NCBI GenBank assembly: GCA_964537685.1
Contig: CAZICM010000003.1
Location: 252,730 to 316,729, forward strand
Reading direction: 5' to 3'
Source of the DNA: CAZICM01 sp964537685
GTDB taxonomy: Bacteria; Myxococcota_A; Polyangia; Polyangiales; Polyangiaceae
DNA: 64,000 nt
Position numbers and translations under genes: made by a program. Shown in pieces: positions 28,389 to 36,573 of the stretch; the stretch's first letter is position 1; each line of letters starts with the position of its first letter. The notes under the pieces were generated by a model. The model saw nothing but the letters and a program-made list of their open reading frames with translations. It did not search any database and was not told where the DNA came from.

Positions 28389-29539
28389 GGTGTTTTGTTT
28401 CCTTCTCCTTCCCATACGCCCGGTAGCACTAGGCCCAATCCTTCTTCCCGGCCCATGCCTATGGACTGAAGCCAAATCTTTTCAAAATCTTCTTTGGCAA
28501 AAGCTTGTCCCGATTTCTGCTCCACATAATAAACCGAGCCCGCGGGGGCCAGGCTTCGGGTCTTTCGGGGCGCTCGCTTAACCATATCCCAAGTGGATAG
28601 ATAGACCGGCCTGGGGACAAGAGCCGCCCGAAGGATAAGATCCATATCAAAGCACCGGCCTTGATATCTTCCTTCGACGGGCTCAAAGCCATCGGGAATC
28701 ATCCCTTGTTGAAACTCGGCGGGTGTAGCCAAGATCCATCGCATTCCCTTGGATTGATCGGGCAAGGATTTGGGGGCATCGAACAAATCGCGATCGATGC
28801 TTTGTTTTAGCGCTGGACGCCTTCGCCCGCCCAGGAGCAAGGCCCGGCTATCCAGGCATAGATGTTCGGGATGCCTACCTAAAAGCCCAATGGCCCATTC
28901 ATACCTTTCGCTATCCATGGGCTCGATGACCTGCGAACTAAACATCAGCGAAGCGGCAGCCGCTTGGGTCTGCGCATCGATGGTGACATGGATATTGTCG
29001 CGAAGCTCCGGCGAATAAGCCTGTCGTGTTTGGAGTTCTTCGCCCCGAAGCCAAGCCATCATCGAAGCATCGGACCAAAACATCTTTGGCTCGTCCGGTT
29101 TTTTGTTACGCTCGCATATCTCGGGCCATAAGAGGCTATCCAGCGCGATATCATCGTAAGATGCCAGGGATGCAGATGCATGGAGGGCGGCCCTAAGTTT
29201 TAAGGGCTTGACATGTTCGCCGTCATAAAAAGCATCCGCCGGCGCGGGCCACAAACGATGTTGTTGCGCATAGCTTGTTTCACCGGGCGGGCGCCTTAAA
29301 GCCACAACGCGCTCCAGCTTGAGATTCTGGGTTTGGCTCTCCCATTCCTCGGGCGAAAGCGGTGAATTTTGTTGTTCCATCCATTCACGGCCCGCGGCGG
29401 CTCTTAGCGCGGCCCTTAAGGTAGGAGGCAAAGGCCAGGGCAGCGCATGACTTCGGCCCACATCGCTGGTATACCAACCCCGGCCATCCTTAAAAAAGAG
29501 TCCATCGCGCGCCGAAAGCGCAAAGCCAAACGATTTCAT
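28385..29539 (-). CDS. cmr3: Type III-B protein Cmr3
   Basis: A 384-residue Cas5-like subunit that binds the crRNA 5' handle and contacts Cas10. The N-terminal FALSARDGLFFKDGRGW and LPWPLPPTLRAALR are typical of Cmr3, as is the C-terminal GMGREEGLGLVLPG. Start ATG 29539 overlaps the cas10 stop (ATGA), so the upstream extension to 29620 is not used. The tight overlaps with cas10 and cmr4 indicate translational coupling. Confidence 0.92.
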   Translation of the reverse strand: MKSFGFALSARDGLFFKDGRGWYTSDVGRSHALPWPLPPTLRAALRAAAGREWMEQQNSPLSPEEWESQTQNLKLERVVALRRPPGETSYAQQHRLWPAPADAFYDGEHVKPLKLRAALHASASLASYDDIALDSLLWPEICERNKKPDEPKMFWSDASMMAWLRGEELQTRQAYSPELRDNIHVTIDAQTQAAAASLMFSSQVIEPMDSERYEWAIGLLGRHPEHLCLDSRALLLGGRRRPALKQSIDRDLFDAPKSLPDQSKGMRWILATPAEFQQGMIPDGFEPVEGRYQGRCFDMDLILRAALVPRPVYLSTWDMVKRAPRKTRSLAPAGSVYYVEQKSGQAFAKEDFEKIWLQSIGMGREEGLGLVLPGVWEGEGNKTP

Positions 29540-31308
29540 TTCGCTTCCTCCTGGGTATTTAAATCGGGGCGGGGCTCGGCTTGTTGAAGGATATGAGCAA
29601 TCTCCAGGCGGGATATCCATCGTTCGATTGTTTTATATTGCGTTTTATAGTTGCCTTGCTTTTGAAGCCCAAACTCTTCGAAAGGCAGATCTTTTCCTTC
29701 ATTGCGGGAAAGAATGCGCAACCATTCCAAATACAAGACGTCCTTCCATTGTGCCGCTCCCTCCTCATCCTCCGGCTTGGGCATTTTTCGGAGCATATCG
29801 CCGGCTTGATAGATCTTTTTTGTGGATAGATATCCCTTGCGCAGGAGATCTTTGTCCTTCTCAATCAGCGCCGTCGGTTTGTCATTCCACGAGCAACTCC
29901 ACAGCCTTTGGCTTCCTCCCCGTTTTTGGATCAAGATAGCCAAGGCATTGCGATCTTTTTTCGCTTCCTTTTCGGCTTGCCGTCCAAATTCAAAGAGATC
30001 GCCCAGGCTTTCAATGACACCGCCTATGCCTAGGCCGACTGAAAGCGTTACATCGCCACCAATACGGAGTTTGAAAGCGTTTTGAAGCTCAAAGGCGCAT
30101 TTTAAGGCATCTTCGAGATTGAGCAAAGCCAAGACGTCATCGCCGCCCGAATAGACCAAAATGCCTCTGTGGTCTTTTTCGACGATCTCACGGGCTGTGG
30201 CTGCAAAGCCGGCAAGCTGCCTAGAAAAATCTTGGTGGTTTTGATAGCCCTTTTGCGCGAGCGTGTTAATCCTATCGCCCATTTTATCGCCGTCGGCTAC
30301 AAGGCAGGCGATAAAGGGGTGGGGATCACCGAGTTTGTTGCGGATGGATTTGGTAAGCTGTCTTAGCTGGTTTGATTCGTCGCTCTTTATACCGTGTTCC
30401 TCGCAATAGGGTTGAAGGCGGTCTTCCAAAAAGATCTGCCCATCGAATGGAAATCTGTTGACCCATTCGGCTTCGCGCTTGACGTTAGTAAAAGGAAGAT
30501 TGGCACATAGATCCTTGAGTTTTGCTATTTGCATGGGGCATGTTTTAGCCGCCCGCTCAATCCAAGGAGCCAGCCCAATCGTGGGCACAGGAACAAACTG
30601 TTGGGGATTTCCCCCCGCTCGTTTGAGCAAACCAATGGCATCCAATTCCTCGCGCTTGCCGATGCGATACGTCTGCCAAGCATTCTTGTCCTCGTCCCGC
30701 TCGTCGGGTTTCTTGAGCACGCTTTCCCTCACCCCATCCAGGCTTGATTTATAAATGCCCTCACGTTGTTTACTCCAAGGCTTAAAGATGCGAAGGCTTT
30801 TTCGGGCTTGGAGCTCGGCTTCGAGCTGGTTGCGGACATGGGCATACGCGCTCTCTTCAAAGGGCGCCCAAACGGCTTGAAACTCAAGGAAGCTTTCAAG
30901 CTGTTCCTCGGCGCTGTCCTTGCTTTTTGGATCAACGAGATCTTTTTCTTTACACCAGACCCGAAGCCCCCATTTCACCAACCTTTTCTTTGAGGCTTCG
31001 CGGGCATTCTTGGCTAAACGCTTCCCGTCTCCTTCCACCACGGCAACGATTTTATTGGCGACATTAAAGACGGGCAGTTTATTGGGCTTTAGGGGATCAT
31101 AGCAAGGTTCCAAGTCCTCATCGCCCTTGCAGAGCGCCGGAAACACCAGCACCGCGCCGTCATCGGCCAGGGCTTTGGCGGCGGCCTTGCTGATTTCGCT
31201 GATTAAAAAACTGCCCATCCATAGATCGCGGGTACGCTTGGCCTGGGCAATCATGCTTTGCACGGGTCCCAGGCTGATCAAAAGCAGGGTTTTGCTCATC
31301 TTAGGCAA
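29536..31308 (-). CDS. cas10: Cas10/Cmr2 with GGDD palm, no HD domain
   Basis: The 590-residue large subunit of the type III-B complex. The cyclase palm motif GGDD is intact at 388-391 (VYSGGDDVLALL), preceded by the VADGDKMGDRI palm strand (338-347), so target-activated cyclic oligoadenylate synthesis is expected. The N-terminal HD nuclease domain of longer Cmr2 proteins (about 870 residues in archaeal examples) is absent: the protein begins directly with LLLISLGPVQSMIAQAKRTRDLW. No CARF or SAVED effector was recognised in the window, so the cOA receptor is missing or unrecognised. Start ATG 31308 or 31299; it overlaps cmr1 by a few bases. Confidence 0.95.
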   Translation of the reverse strand: MPKMSKTLLLISLGPVQSMIAQAKRTRDLWMGSFLISEISKAAAKALADDGAVLVFPALCKGDEDLEPCYDPLKPNKLPVFNVANKIVAVVEGDGKRLAKNAREASKKRLVKWGLRVWCKEKDLVDPKSKDSAEEQLESFLEFQAVWAPFEESAYAHVRNQLEAELQARKSLRIFKPWSKQREGIYKSSLDGVRESVLKKPDERDEDKNAWQTYRIGKREELDAIGLLKRAGGNPQQFVPVPTIGLAPWIERAAKTCPMQIAKLKDLCANLPFTNVKREAEWVNRFPFDGQIFLEDRLQPYCEEHGIKSDESNQLRQLTKSIRNKLGDPHPFIACLVADGDKMGDRINTLAQKGYQNHQDFSRQLAGFAATAREIVEKDHRGILVYSGGDDVLALLNLEDALKCAFELQNAFKLRIGGDVTLSVGLGIGGVIESLGDLFEFGRQAEKEAKKDRNALAILIQKRGGSQRLWSCSWNDKPTALIEKDKDLLRKGYLSTKKIYQAGDMLRKMPKPEDEEGAAQWKDVLYLEWLRILSRNEGKDLPFEEFGLQKQGNYKTQYKTIERWISRLEIAHILQQAEPRPDLNTQEEAK

Positions 31309-32713
31309 GCTCCTTGAGCTGTTTATTATATGTCTTTAGCCAGTCGCCAAAGGCTTGGCGCATGCTTTTTTTACCTCGCAAGGGTTCAAAGGCGCTTCCC
31401 TCGTTACGGGCCGTTAAGGCATCGAAATCCGCCGCCGATTCTGGAACGATGCGCTGTTTTTGCCGTTGAGGCCGAAGCACGATATGGCCATGAGGAGGAT
31501 AAAGCCTTGAAAGCCAAAGCGCGATAGGCACATAGTGCCCACTGGCCAGCGCCATCGGTTTTAGGATTAAGGGTGAAGCCAGGCGCTCGTGGATTGTACC
31601 GTCCTGTTTTTTCTCTCGCCATACCAACTCAAAATCGTCAGGCTCATAGCGGGGATTGTCGCCCCGGGCATAAGGCTGTTCATATCGATCCGAGCGCTGA
31701 AACTGCCCGAGAATAGGCAAGCCAAAGGCGGCCCTGGGGTACACTGGGTTTTTCCCATAGACAGGGCGGGGAGGGTGAGCACAGAGGCGTTGGCCCATCA
31801 TCAGATGACGGATTTTATCGGGTTCGGGCCAGTATGATCTGCCGGGTCTTCGCGGGTTGGCGCCTGGTTCGCGTGCTACGCCGACACCTTGGCGGAAGCT
31901 TTGAAGCCATGCGATGGCATCATACCAAGCCTGTAGGGCATCCCGTGCCCTGGGTTCAAACCAGAGCGAAGCTCCATGCAGGAGAGGCATTTCCTTGGGC
32001 TGGGGATAGTTTCCGAATAGGGTGATATTGGGAAAGAGCCTTGAAAATTCGCCCTTGGTGAGTTCTTTAGGCAGCCAAAACGAGCTATCGCCGCCCGCAT
32101 AGCCCAAACTTCCACAGCCTCTGCGGGTACGCGATCCATAGCCTCCAAACAAAAGCCACGCGCGCAGTGTACAGAGCATTTGCTCTTCAAAGATTGAGGG
32201 CACGCGGACTTGGAGTGAAAAAACAATACCGGGTTTAAGGCGGGGCGCGGTCGGGCGATTCTCTTTCTTCATTTCCCGGGCGGGCCATAAGGCATAAGCG
32301 TCTTCCGAACCCCGGCCTGACATCTTGATCTCGTTGGAATCGCTATAGAGAACAATCTCCTCGGGTTTATAATCGTTGGGTTTGACCAGCGAGAGAGAAA
32401 GATCGATGGTGGAGCGTCTGCCTTTATCATCACCTGCGCCTCCAAAGATTTCGGCTTCGGCTTTGGCGAGTTCTTTAGGTCCTTCGTAGCGTCCCCCATA
32501 AAGCGCGCGCCACCAAAAGCGCAGCGAGCCGCGGATGCTGGGGACGCGAATCAATTCATGGCGATCGACCTGGCGAAGCGTGGGAGAACCGCCGAGAATG
32601 GGCGTGATGGTTTTGAGAACAAGAGAGATCTCGTGCCGGGATGAGCCGGCAAGGCGGCATTTTCTTGGTGTTGGCTCGGGCGGGAGGAGTTGGGTATCGG
32701 AAGAATCAGCCAT
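31301..32713 (-). CDS. cmr1: Type III-B RAMP protein Cmr1
   Basis: First gene of the cmr operon, 470 residues. Cmr1 signatures are TPILGGSPTLRQVDRHELIRVPSIRGSLRFWWRALYGG (split over residues 37-75) and FGGYGSRTRRGCGSLGY (about 190-206), the Gly-rich RAMP loop. It sits at the 3' side of the target-RNA path in the known complexes. It is divergent from the ATPase gene with a 125-bp interval that must contain promoters for both operons. Confidence 0.93.
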   Translation of the reverse strand: MADSSDTQLLPPEPTPRKCRLAGSSRHEISLVLKTITPILGGSPTLRQVDRHELIRVPSIRGSLRFWWRALYGGRYEGPKELAKAEAEIFGGAGDDKGRRSTIDLSLSLVKPNDYKPEEIVLYSDSNEIKMSGRGSEDAYALWPAREMKKENRPTAPRLKPGIVFSLQVRVPSIFEEQMLCTLRAWLLFGGYGSRTRRGCGSLGYAGGDSSFWLPKELTKGEFSRLFPNITLFGNYPQPKEMPLLHGASLWFEPRARDALQAWYDAIAWLQSFRQGVGVAREPGANPRRPGRSYWPEPDKIRHLMMGQRLCAHPPRPVYGKNPVYPRAAFGLPILGQFQRSDRYEQPYARGDNPRYEPDDFELVWREKKQDGTIHERLASPLILKPMALASGHYVPIALWLSRLYPPHGHIVLRPQRQKQRIVPESAADFDALTARNEGSAFEPLRGKKSMRQAFGDWLKTYNKQLKELA

Positions 32714-32838
32714 GATTCGGCCTTAGTGGCGTTCTTTTGGGGATGCAACATAAAAGATGCCAAAAGGTGGAGGAAGCGGGTGGGGGATGATTTTTTTGTT
32801 GACCGGGGAGGGCAGGGGCGGGCAGGGTAGCGGGTGAG
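32714..32838. promoter_or_regulatory. Divergent promoter interval between cmr1 and the ATPase operon
   Basis: A 125-bp non-coding gap between the two divergent starts. It includes a T-run near 32790 and a GGTGAG just before the ATPase ATG. I could not assign -35 or -10 boxes with confidence. Shared control of both operons is possible from the arrangement alone. Confidence 0.4.
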
Positions 32839-34185
32839 ATGAGACTCAAGTCGTTTGAAGTGGAAGGGTTTAGGAATATTGGGCGGCGCCTGCGGCTGGA
32901 GAATCTTCAGCGGATCAATTTGATTCACGGCGAGAACAACGTGGGCAAGTCCAACGTGCTTCACGCGATACGATTATTGTTTGCCCTTCCAGGGCTGACG
33001 GGCGGGCTTGAGGAAGGCGAGAGCCAACTTTTGACCAATGACGATTTCGTTGGACTGGGATTTAAGCGGGGCGCGAGGGATATTTTTGGATTGGACACGC
33101 CCGAGCGGTCTATTTTTTTGGGAGGCGTTGTAGGTTTAGAAGGGGAGGATTTAAAGCGGGCGCCCTTATATGGTCTGGGCGAAGTGGAGGAGTTCTATAT
33201 AGGCTATGAATTGACGCTGCGGGGAGCTGAGACGCTATGCAAACTGATTCAAGAAGGCAAGAAGCCAGGGCTTGAGGAAGCAAGCCTGGACAAGAAAAGG
33301 TTGGAGCGGCTACGGGCATGGATAGGCGGAGAGCCGGGGCGTCCAAGTTTTGACTGGCTGGACACGCAGCGGCTAAGAGAAAGCTCGTCGAGCCATTTGG
33401 CATCGATTTATTTTGATTTCCGGGATTCGGATTTAGTGGATGAGCAGCAGATCTATAAACGCTTTGAGCAGGAGATGGTAAGGCATTTTAGGGGGCTGAT
33501 AGGGGAAGGCGAGATAAAGTTTCTCCGTGAGAAGGTGCCAGTGGTGAGCGGTTCGGAGCCTGTCGGGATACAGCAGGTGGAAGAAAGGAAGCATTTTAGT
33601 TTTGCGCCTCCGGGGAAGAACCCTATCCCCTTTCATTTGCTTGGAACGGGGGTTCAGCAATTGTTTATGTTTATGGGGCATTTGCTGGCGAGTAAGGCGG
33701 CTATTGTAGGGATTGAAGAGCCGGAGATGAATCTTCGCTATACCAATCAGAGGAAGCTGGGCGAAATATTAAAAGATATGATTGGCAAGCCCGGCGCGCC
33801 TTCACAAATCTTTATGACGAGCCATTCACCGGCCTTTGAGCAGGGCGAGCATTTTTATTTGATGGAGAAGGGCGCGGAGGGGCCGACGGTTCGGTGCCGG
33901 CCTATTCGCGAGGCCAAGCGTGTGCTGGGTATGATGGACAATGACCAATTACCCAGCAGCAGCGAGGCCGATCCTTGCTATGTATCGACCGAGGGCGTTA
34001 CCATTGTTCCTAAAGATGTTATGGAGCTTATAGGTATCCCCGATGGGGGAGGCATTATGTATTTAGAGATGAATCCTGACATGTGCGCCGCAGTAAAGGG
34101 CAATATCATGCGCGTGCTGTCGGACGAAGATTTTGTAAAGGAATTTGGCATATCGGATGATGGAGAGCCGGGCGATGGCGATTGA
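32839..34185 (+). CDS. RecF/OLD-like ABC ATPase with AbrB-like C-terminus
   Basis: A 448-residue SMC/RecF-like ATPase. Walker A GENNVGKS at 31-38 follows the MRLKSFEVEGFRNIG opening, the signature region LGTGVQQ is at 268-274, Walker B GIEEPE at 291-296, and the H-loop MTSHSPAFE at 326-334. It has no TOPRIM nuclease domain, unlike OLD proteins. Residues about 380-411 (YVSTEGVTIVPKDVMELIGI) resemble a SpoVT-AbrB swapped-hairpin domain, which may mediate dimerisation or DNA binding. It heads a three-gene operon with two predicted nucleases, so a sensing or gating role is inferred. The stop overlaps the next start by 11 bases. Confidence 0.75.
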   Translation: MRLKSFEVEGFRNIGRRLRLENLQRINLIHGENNVGKSNVLHAIRLLFALPGLTGGLEEGESQLLTNDDFVGLGFKRGARDIFGLDTPERSIFLGGVVGLEGEDLKRAPLYGLGEVEEFYIGYELTLRGAETLCKLIQEGKKPGLEEASLDKKRLERLRAWIGGEPGRPSFDWLDTQRLRESSSSHLASIYFDFRDSDLVDEQQIYKRFEQEMVRHFRGLIGEGEIKFLREKVPVVSGSEPVGIQQVEERKHFSFAPPGKNPIPFHLLGTGVQQLFMFMGHLLASKAAIVGIEEPEMNLRYTNQRKLGEILKDMIGKPGAPSQIFMTSHSPAFEQGEHFYLMEKGAEGPTVRCRPIREAKRVLGMMDNDQLPSSSEADPCYVSTEGVTIVPKDVMELIGIPDGGGIMYLEMNPDMCAAVKGNIMRVLSDEDFVKEFGISDDGEPGDGD

Positions 34186-34765
34186 TATCGATGTAAAAGA
34201 GCGTATTCGCCGGGGCCACGTTACGCTTGCGCTGGATACCAATGCCACCTTTAAGGCGGGGCACGCGTTTTTGAAGCTGTGCGATGACATCAATCGGGTC
34301 AACCGGATAAAGAAGCTTCATTTAAACTTGGTTGTATCCTCTGTTGTATATATGGAGCTTCTGCATGATTTGATGGAGAAGCATGGTGCGGGATTTCGTC
34401 TTCAGACCGCGAAGAGAACCTTGGACCACAAGCACAAAATTAATGTTGTTCATTTTGAGAAGCGCCATGCAGAGCATACGGCTTTGTTCTTGGCGAGGCA
34501 TTACACAACGAATGAAGCATGGCAGGTAGCCAAGCGCCGGCACTATGCGCATCAGCTTCAACTGAAGGCAGAGCAGGTAGACGACATTGCAGGCCGAAAG
34601 AAGTTGAAATGCAGTGCAACGGTGGATTGGCTGCTGATTGGGCAGGCGGACTGCGAGCGGTGGATTGTGGTCACTGATGACCGCAGGAATGAATGGGAGC
34701 TGTTTTCCGACAAGATTTCGCTTAAGGAAATCATCGCGTTGCTTGATGACTTGCTAAAAAACTAG
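34175..34765 (+). CDS. PIN-like predicted ribonuclease
   Basis: Start ATG 34175 (preceded by GGAG) lies inside the end of the ATPase gene; an upstream ATG at 34145 is less likely. The 196-residue protein shows the PIN acidic pattern: Asp21 in LALDTNA, Glu61 in VVYMELLHDL, Asp151 in TVDWLLIGQA, and Asp168-169 in WIVVTDD. PIN enzymes are Mg-dependent RNases, often toxins. No separate antitoxin is visible, so control by the overlapping ATPase is plausible. This is inferred from motifs, not from a family match. Confidence 0.6.
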   Translation: MAIDIDVKERIRRGHVTLALDTNATFKAGHAFLKLCDDINRVNRIKKLHLNLVVSSVVYMELLHDLMEKHGAGFRLQTAKRTLDHKHKINVVHFEKRHAEHTALFLARHYTTNEAWQVAKRRHYAHQLQLKAEQVDDIAGRKKLKCSATVDWLLIGQADCERWIVVTDDRRNEWELFSDKISLKEIIALLDDLLKN

Positions 34766-34802
34766 AAAGACAGCCCTCATGAGCACCAAAACAGGAGATA
34801 CC

Positions 34803-35576
34803 ATGGACCCGGAAGTCAAACTCAATGATGTGGACCTCAAAAATCTCTTCGCGGGCCTGCAAAGTGAAATGCGGGCCAAGCTTTTGGGCGTGGCCAATGT
34901 GCCTCATCCGGTGATTAAAGGCGATGAGACGGAAGCAAGCTGGCTAAAGATGCTCCAGGACTATTTGCCCAAACGCTATCAAGCCGAGCGGGCGATGGTG
35001 GTGGATCATCAAGGAAAATGCAGTCAGCAAATCGATATTGTGATTTTTGATCGGCACTTTTCGCCTTTTATACTGCATTATCATACGGCGCTGATGGTGC
35101 CCGCGGAAGCGGTCTATGCGGTGCTCGAGGTGAAGCCGAATATGTCTGCGGACCATATCCGATATGCAGGCGAGAAAGTGGCTTCGGTGCGCAGTCTTGC
35201 ACGGACCAGTGCGCGGATCGTGGATCGCGGGGAGGCACAGCCTCCGAGGGACCCTCCATATATTTTGGGTGGGCTGTTATGCCGGACCAGTGATTGGAAA
35301 TCACCTATGGGAGATAAATTCAAAGATGCGTTAGAAGCGCTTCCAGCCGAAAGGAGGCTGGATGTGGGTTGTTGTTTGAAGGCGGGGATCTTTGATGATC
35401 GGCGGCATTTGTCAAAAGAGTCCCCTGAATTGAAAATACTCAGATCGCCTTCGCACAGCTTGGTTTTGTTCCTGCTCACGCTGCTGCAGCGGCTTCAAAG
35501 TTTGGGCACTGTTCCCGCCATCGAGTTTGATAGATACCGAGCGGCGATTGAGGCGGTGCCGGGGGCTGAAGGATAA
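34803..35576 (+). CDS. DUF6602-like PD-(D/E)XK nuclease
   Basis: Start ATG 34803 is preferred because AGGAG lies seven bases upstream; ATG 34779 would add eight residues. Over about 257 residues the sequence follows the DUF6602 pattern: GDETEASWLKMLQDYLPKRY, then a VVDHQGKCSQQIDIVIFD strand and a VYAVLEVKP strand, giving Glu...Asp...Glu-x-Lys as in PD-(D/E)XK nucleases. The rest is helical (MSADHIRYAGEKVASVRS), with a C-terminal hydrophobic helix region. It is the third gene of the ATPase/PIN operon, 37 bases after the PIN stop. DNA cleavage is predicted from the motifs. Confidence 0.7.
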   Translation: MDPEVKLNDVDLKNLFAGLQSEMRAKLLGVANVPHPVIKGDETEASWLKMLQDYLPKRYQAERAMVVDHQGKCSQQIDIVIFDRHFSPFILHYHTALMVPAEAVYAVLEVKPNMSADHIRYAGEKVASVRSLARTSARIVDRGEAQPPRDPPYILGGLLCRTSDWKSPMGDKFKDALEALPAERRLDVGCCLKAGIFDDRRHLSKESPELKILRSPSHSLVLFLLTLLQRLQSLGTVPAIEFDRYRAAIEAVPGAEG

Positions 35577-35618
35577 TCGTCGCCTACGAGAACCTAAGGC
35601 GTATGTGGTTCATTGAGC

Positions 35619-36558
35619 CTATAAGGCCAGTTTGCGAGCGATCTCGTCGGCCGGGCTCAAGGTGAACAAGTTGCACCACGACATCAAGGTGGCGCCGTTG
35701 GTTTCCTTTCGGACTCTGCGTTCGAGCTCATCGGGCACAGAACCAAAGCGGGTTCGATAGATGGTGAGAATGGTTTCCTGAATGCCTTCGAGCTTTCCTT
35801 CGCGTATGCCTTCGCGCATGCCTTCGCGCATGCCTTCGCGAATGCCTTCGAGCTTTCCTTCGCGTATGCCTTCGCGTATGCCTTCGCGTATGCCTTCGAG
35901 CTTTCCTTCACGCAAACCCTCATTCAAGGTGTCGCGTCGCCATTGCTCATAGAGTTCAAGATAGCTCATCGTCCACACCTCTTCTTGCGCGTTGCGCGCT
36001 TGATTATTTGTCACTTCGAGGCGTCTTGCAATTAGAATTTGTTTCACGGCCAATTTTTCCGGTGCGTCTTCGGGCAGGGCTAAAAGCTCAAGAACGGCCT
36101 GTTGAAACACCGGCCCTTCGGTGGCCATAAAGCGCAATAGAAGCGTGTCGCGCGTGGGCGTCAAATCTCGAAAAGAGATCCATCCGAGTCCTAGGCCCGG
36201 CGGCGACATCCAAAATCCCTTGGGCCAAATATCCATCTCCTGCATGCCAAAGGTATTGCGAAGCGAGGGCCGCCACGCGGGAGCCAAGATCCACAAGGTC
36301 AGCGGGGCGGGTTGAGGCTGTTTATTGAGTGCGGCATCGCTTTCGCGCAGATGTTGTTTGGTCAATCGCTTGCGAGCGCATGCGAGAATTTCCGATTCCG
36401 AAGGCATCTCCGAAAAGACTTCGATCAAGCATGGCTCATCGCTCATTTTGCCGAGCCAACCGAGCCAATGCTTGGGTTGTTGGTACTGAGTGTGAGGTTG
36501 AAACCAGACATCGGCCCATTGAGGATCTGGAGCTGCGATTTGATGCTGGACATCGGGC
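35619..36558 (-). pseudogene. Rpn-family-like nuclease, copy 2, 5' truncated
   Basis: Near-identical to copy 1 at 18720-19718 from its C-terminus up to the PDVQHQIAA region, where homology stops at about 36555. The first roughly 22 residues of copy 1 are missing, and no ATG, GTG or TTG is in frame before 36446, so the first usable start would also lose the QVDVQHQ and QWADVW candidate active-site strand. The repeat block has 11 four-residue units instead of 10. The break lies just after the stop of the GIY-YIG nuclease gene, which suggests that the insertion of that gene or of the array truncated it. Confidence 0.75.
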
Positions 36559-36573
36559 TCATATTGTCCATTG

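Noticed and set aside
34145..35576. PIN-like or DUF6602 proteins as cyclic-oligoadenylate effectors of the type III-B system
   Set aside because: Neither has a CARF or SAVED-like domain that I can see, and they form an operon with the ATPase on the opposite strand to cmr.
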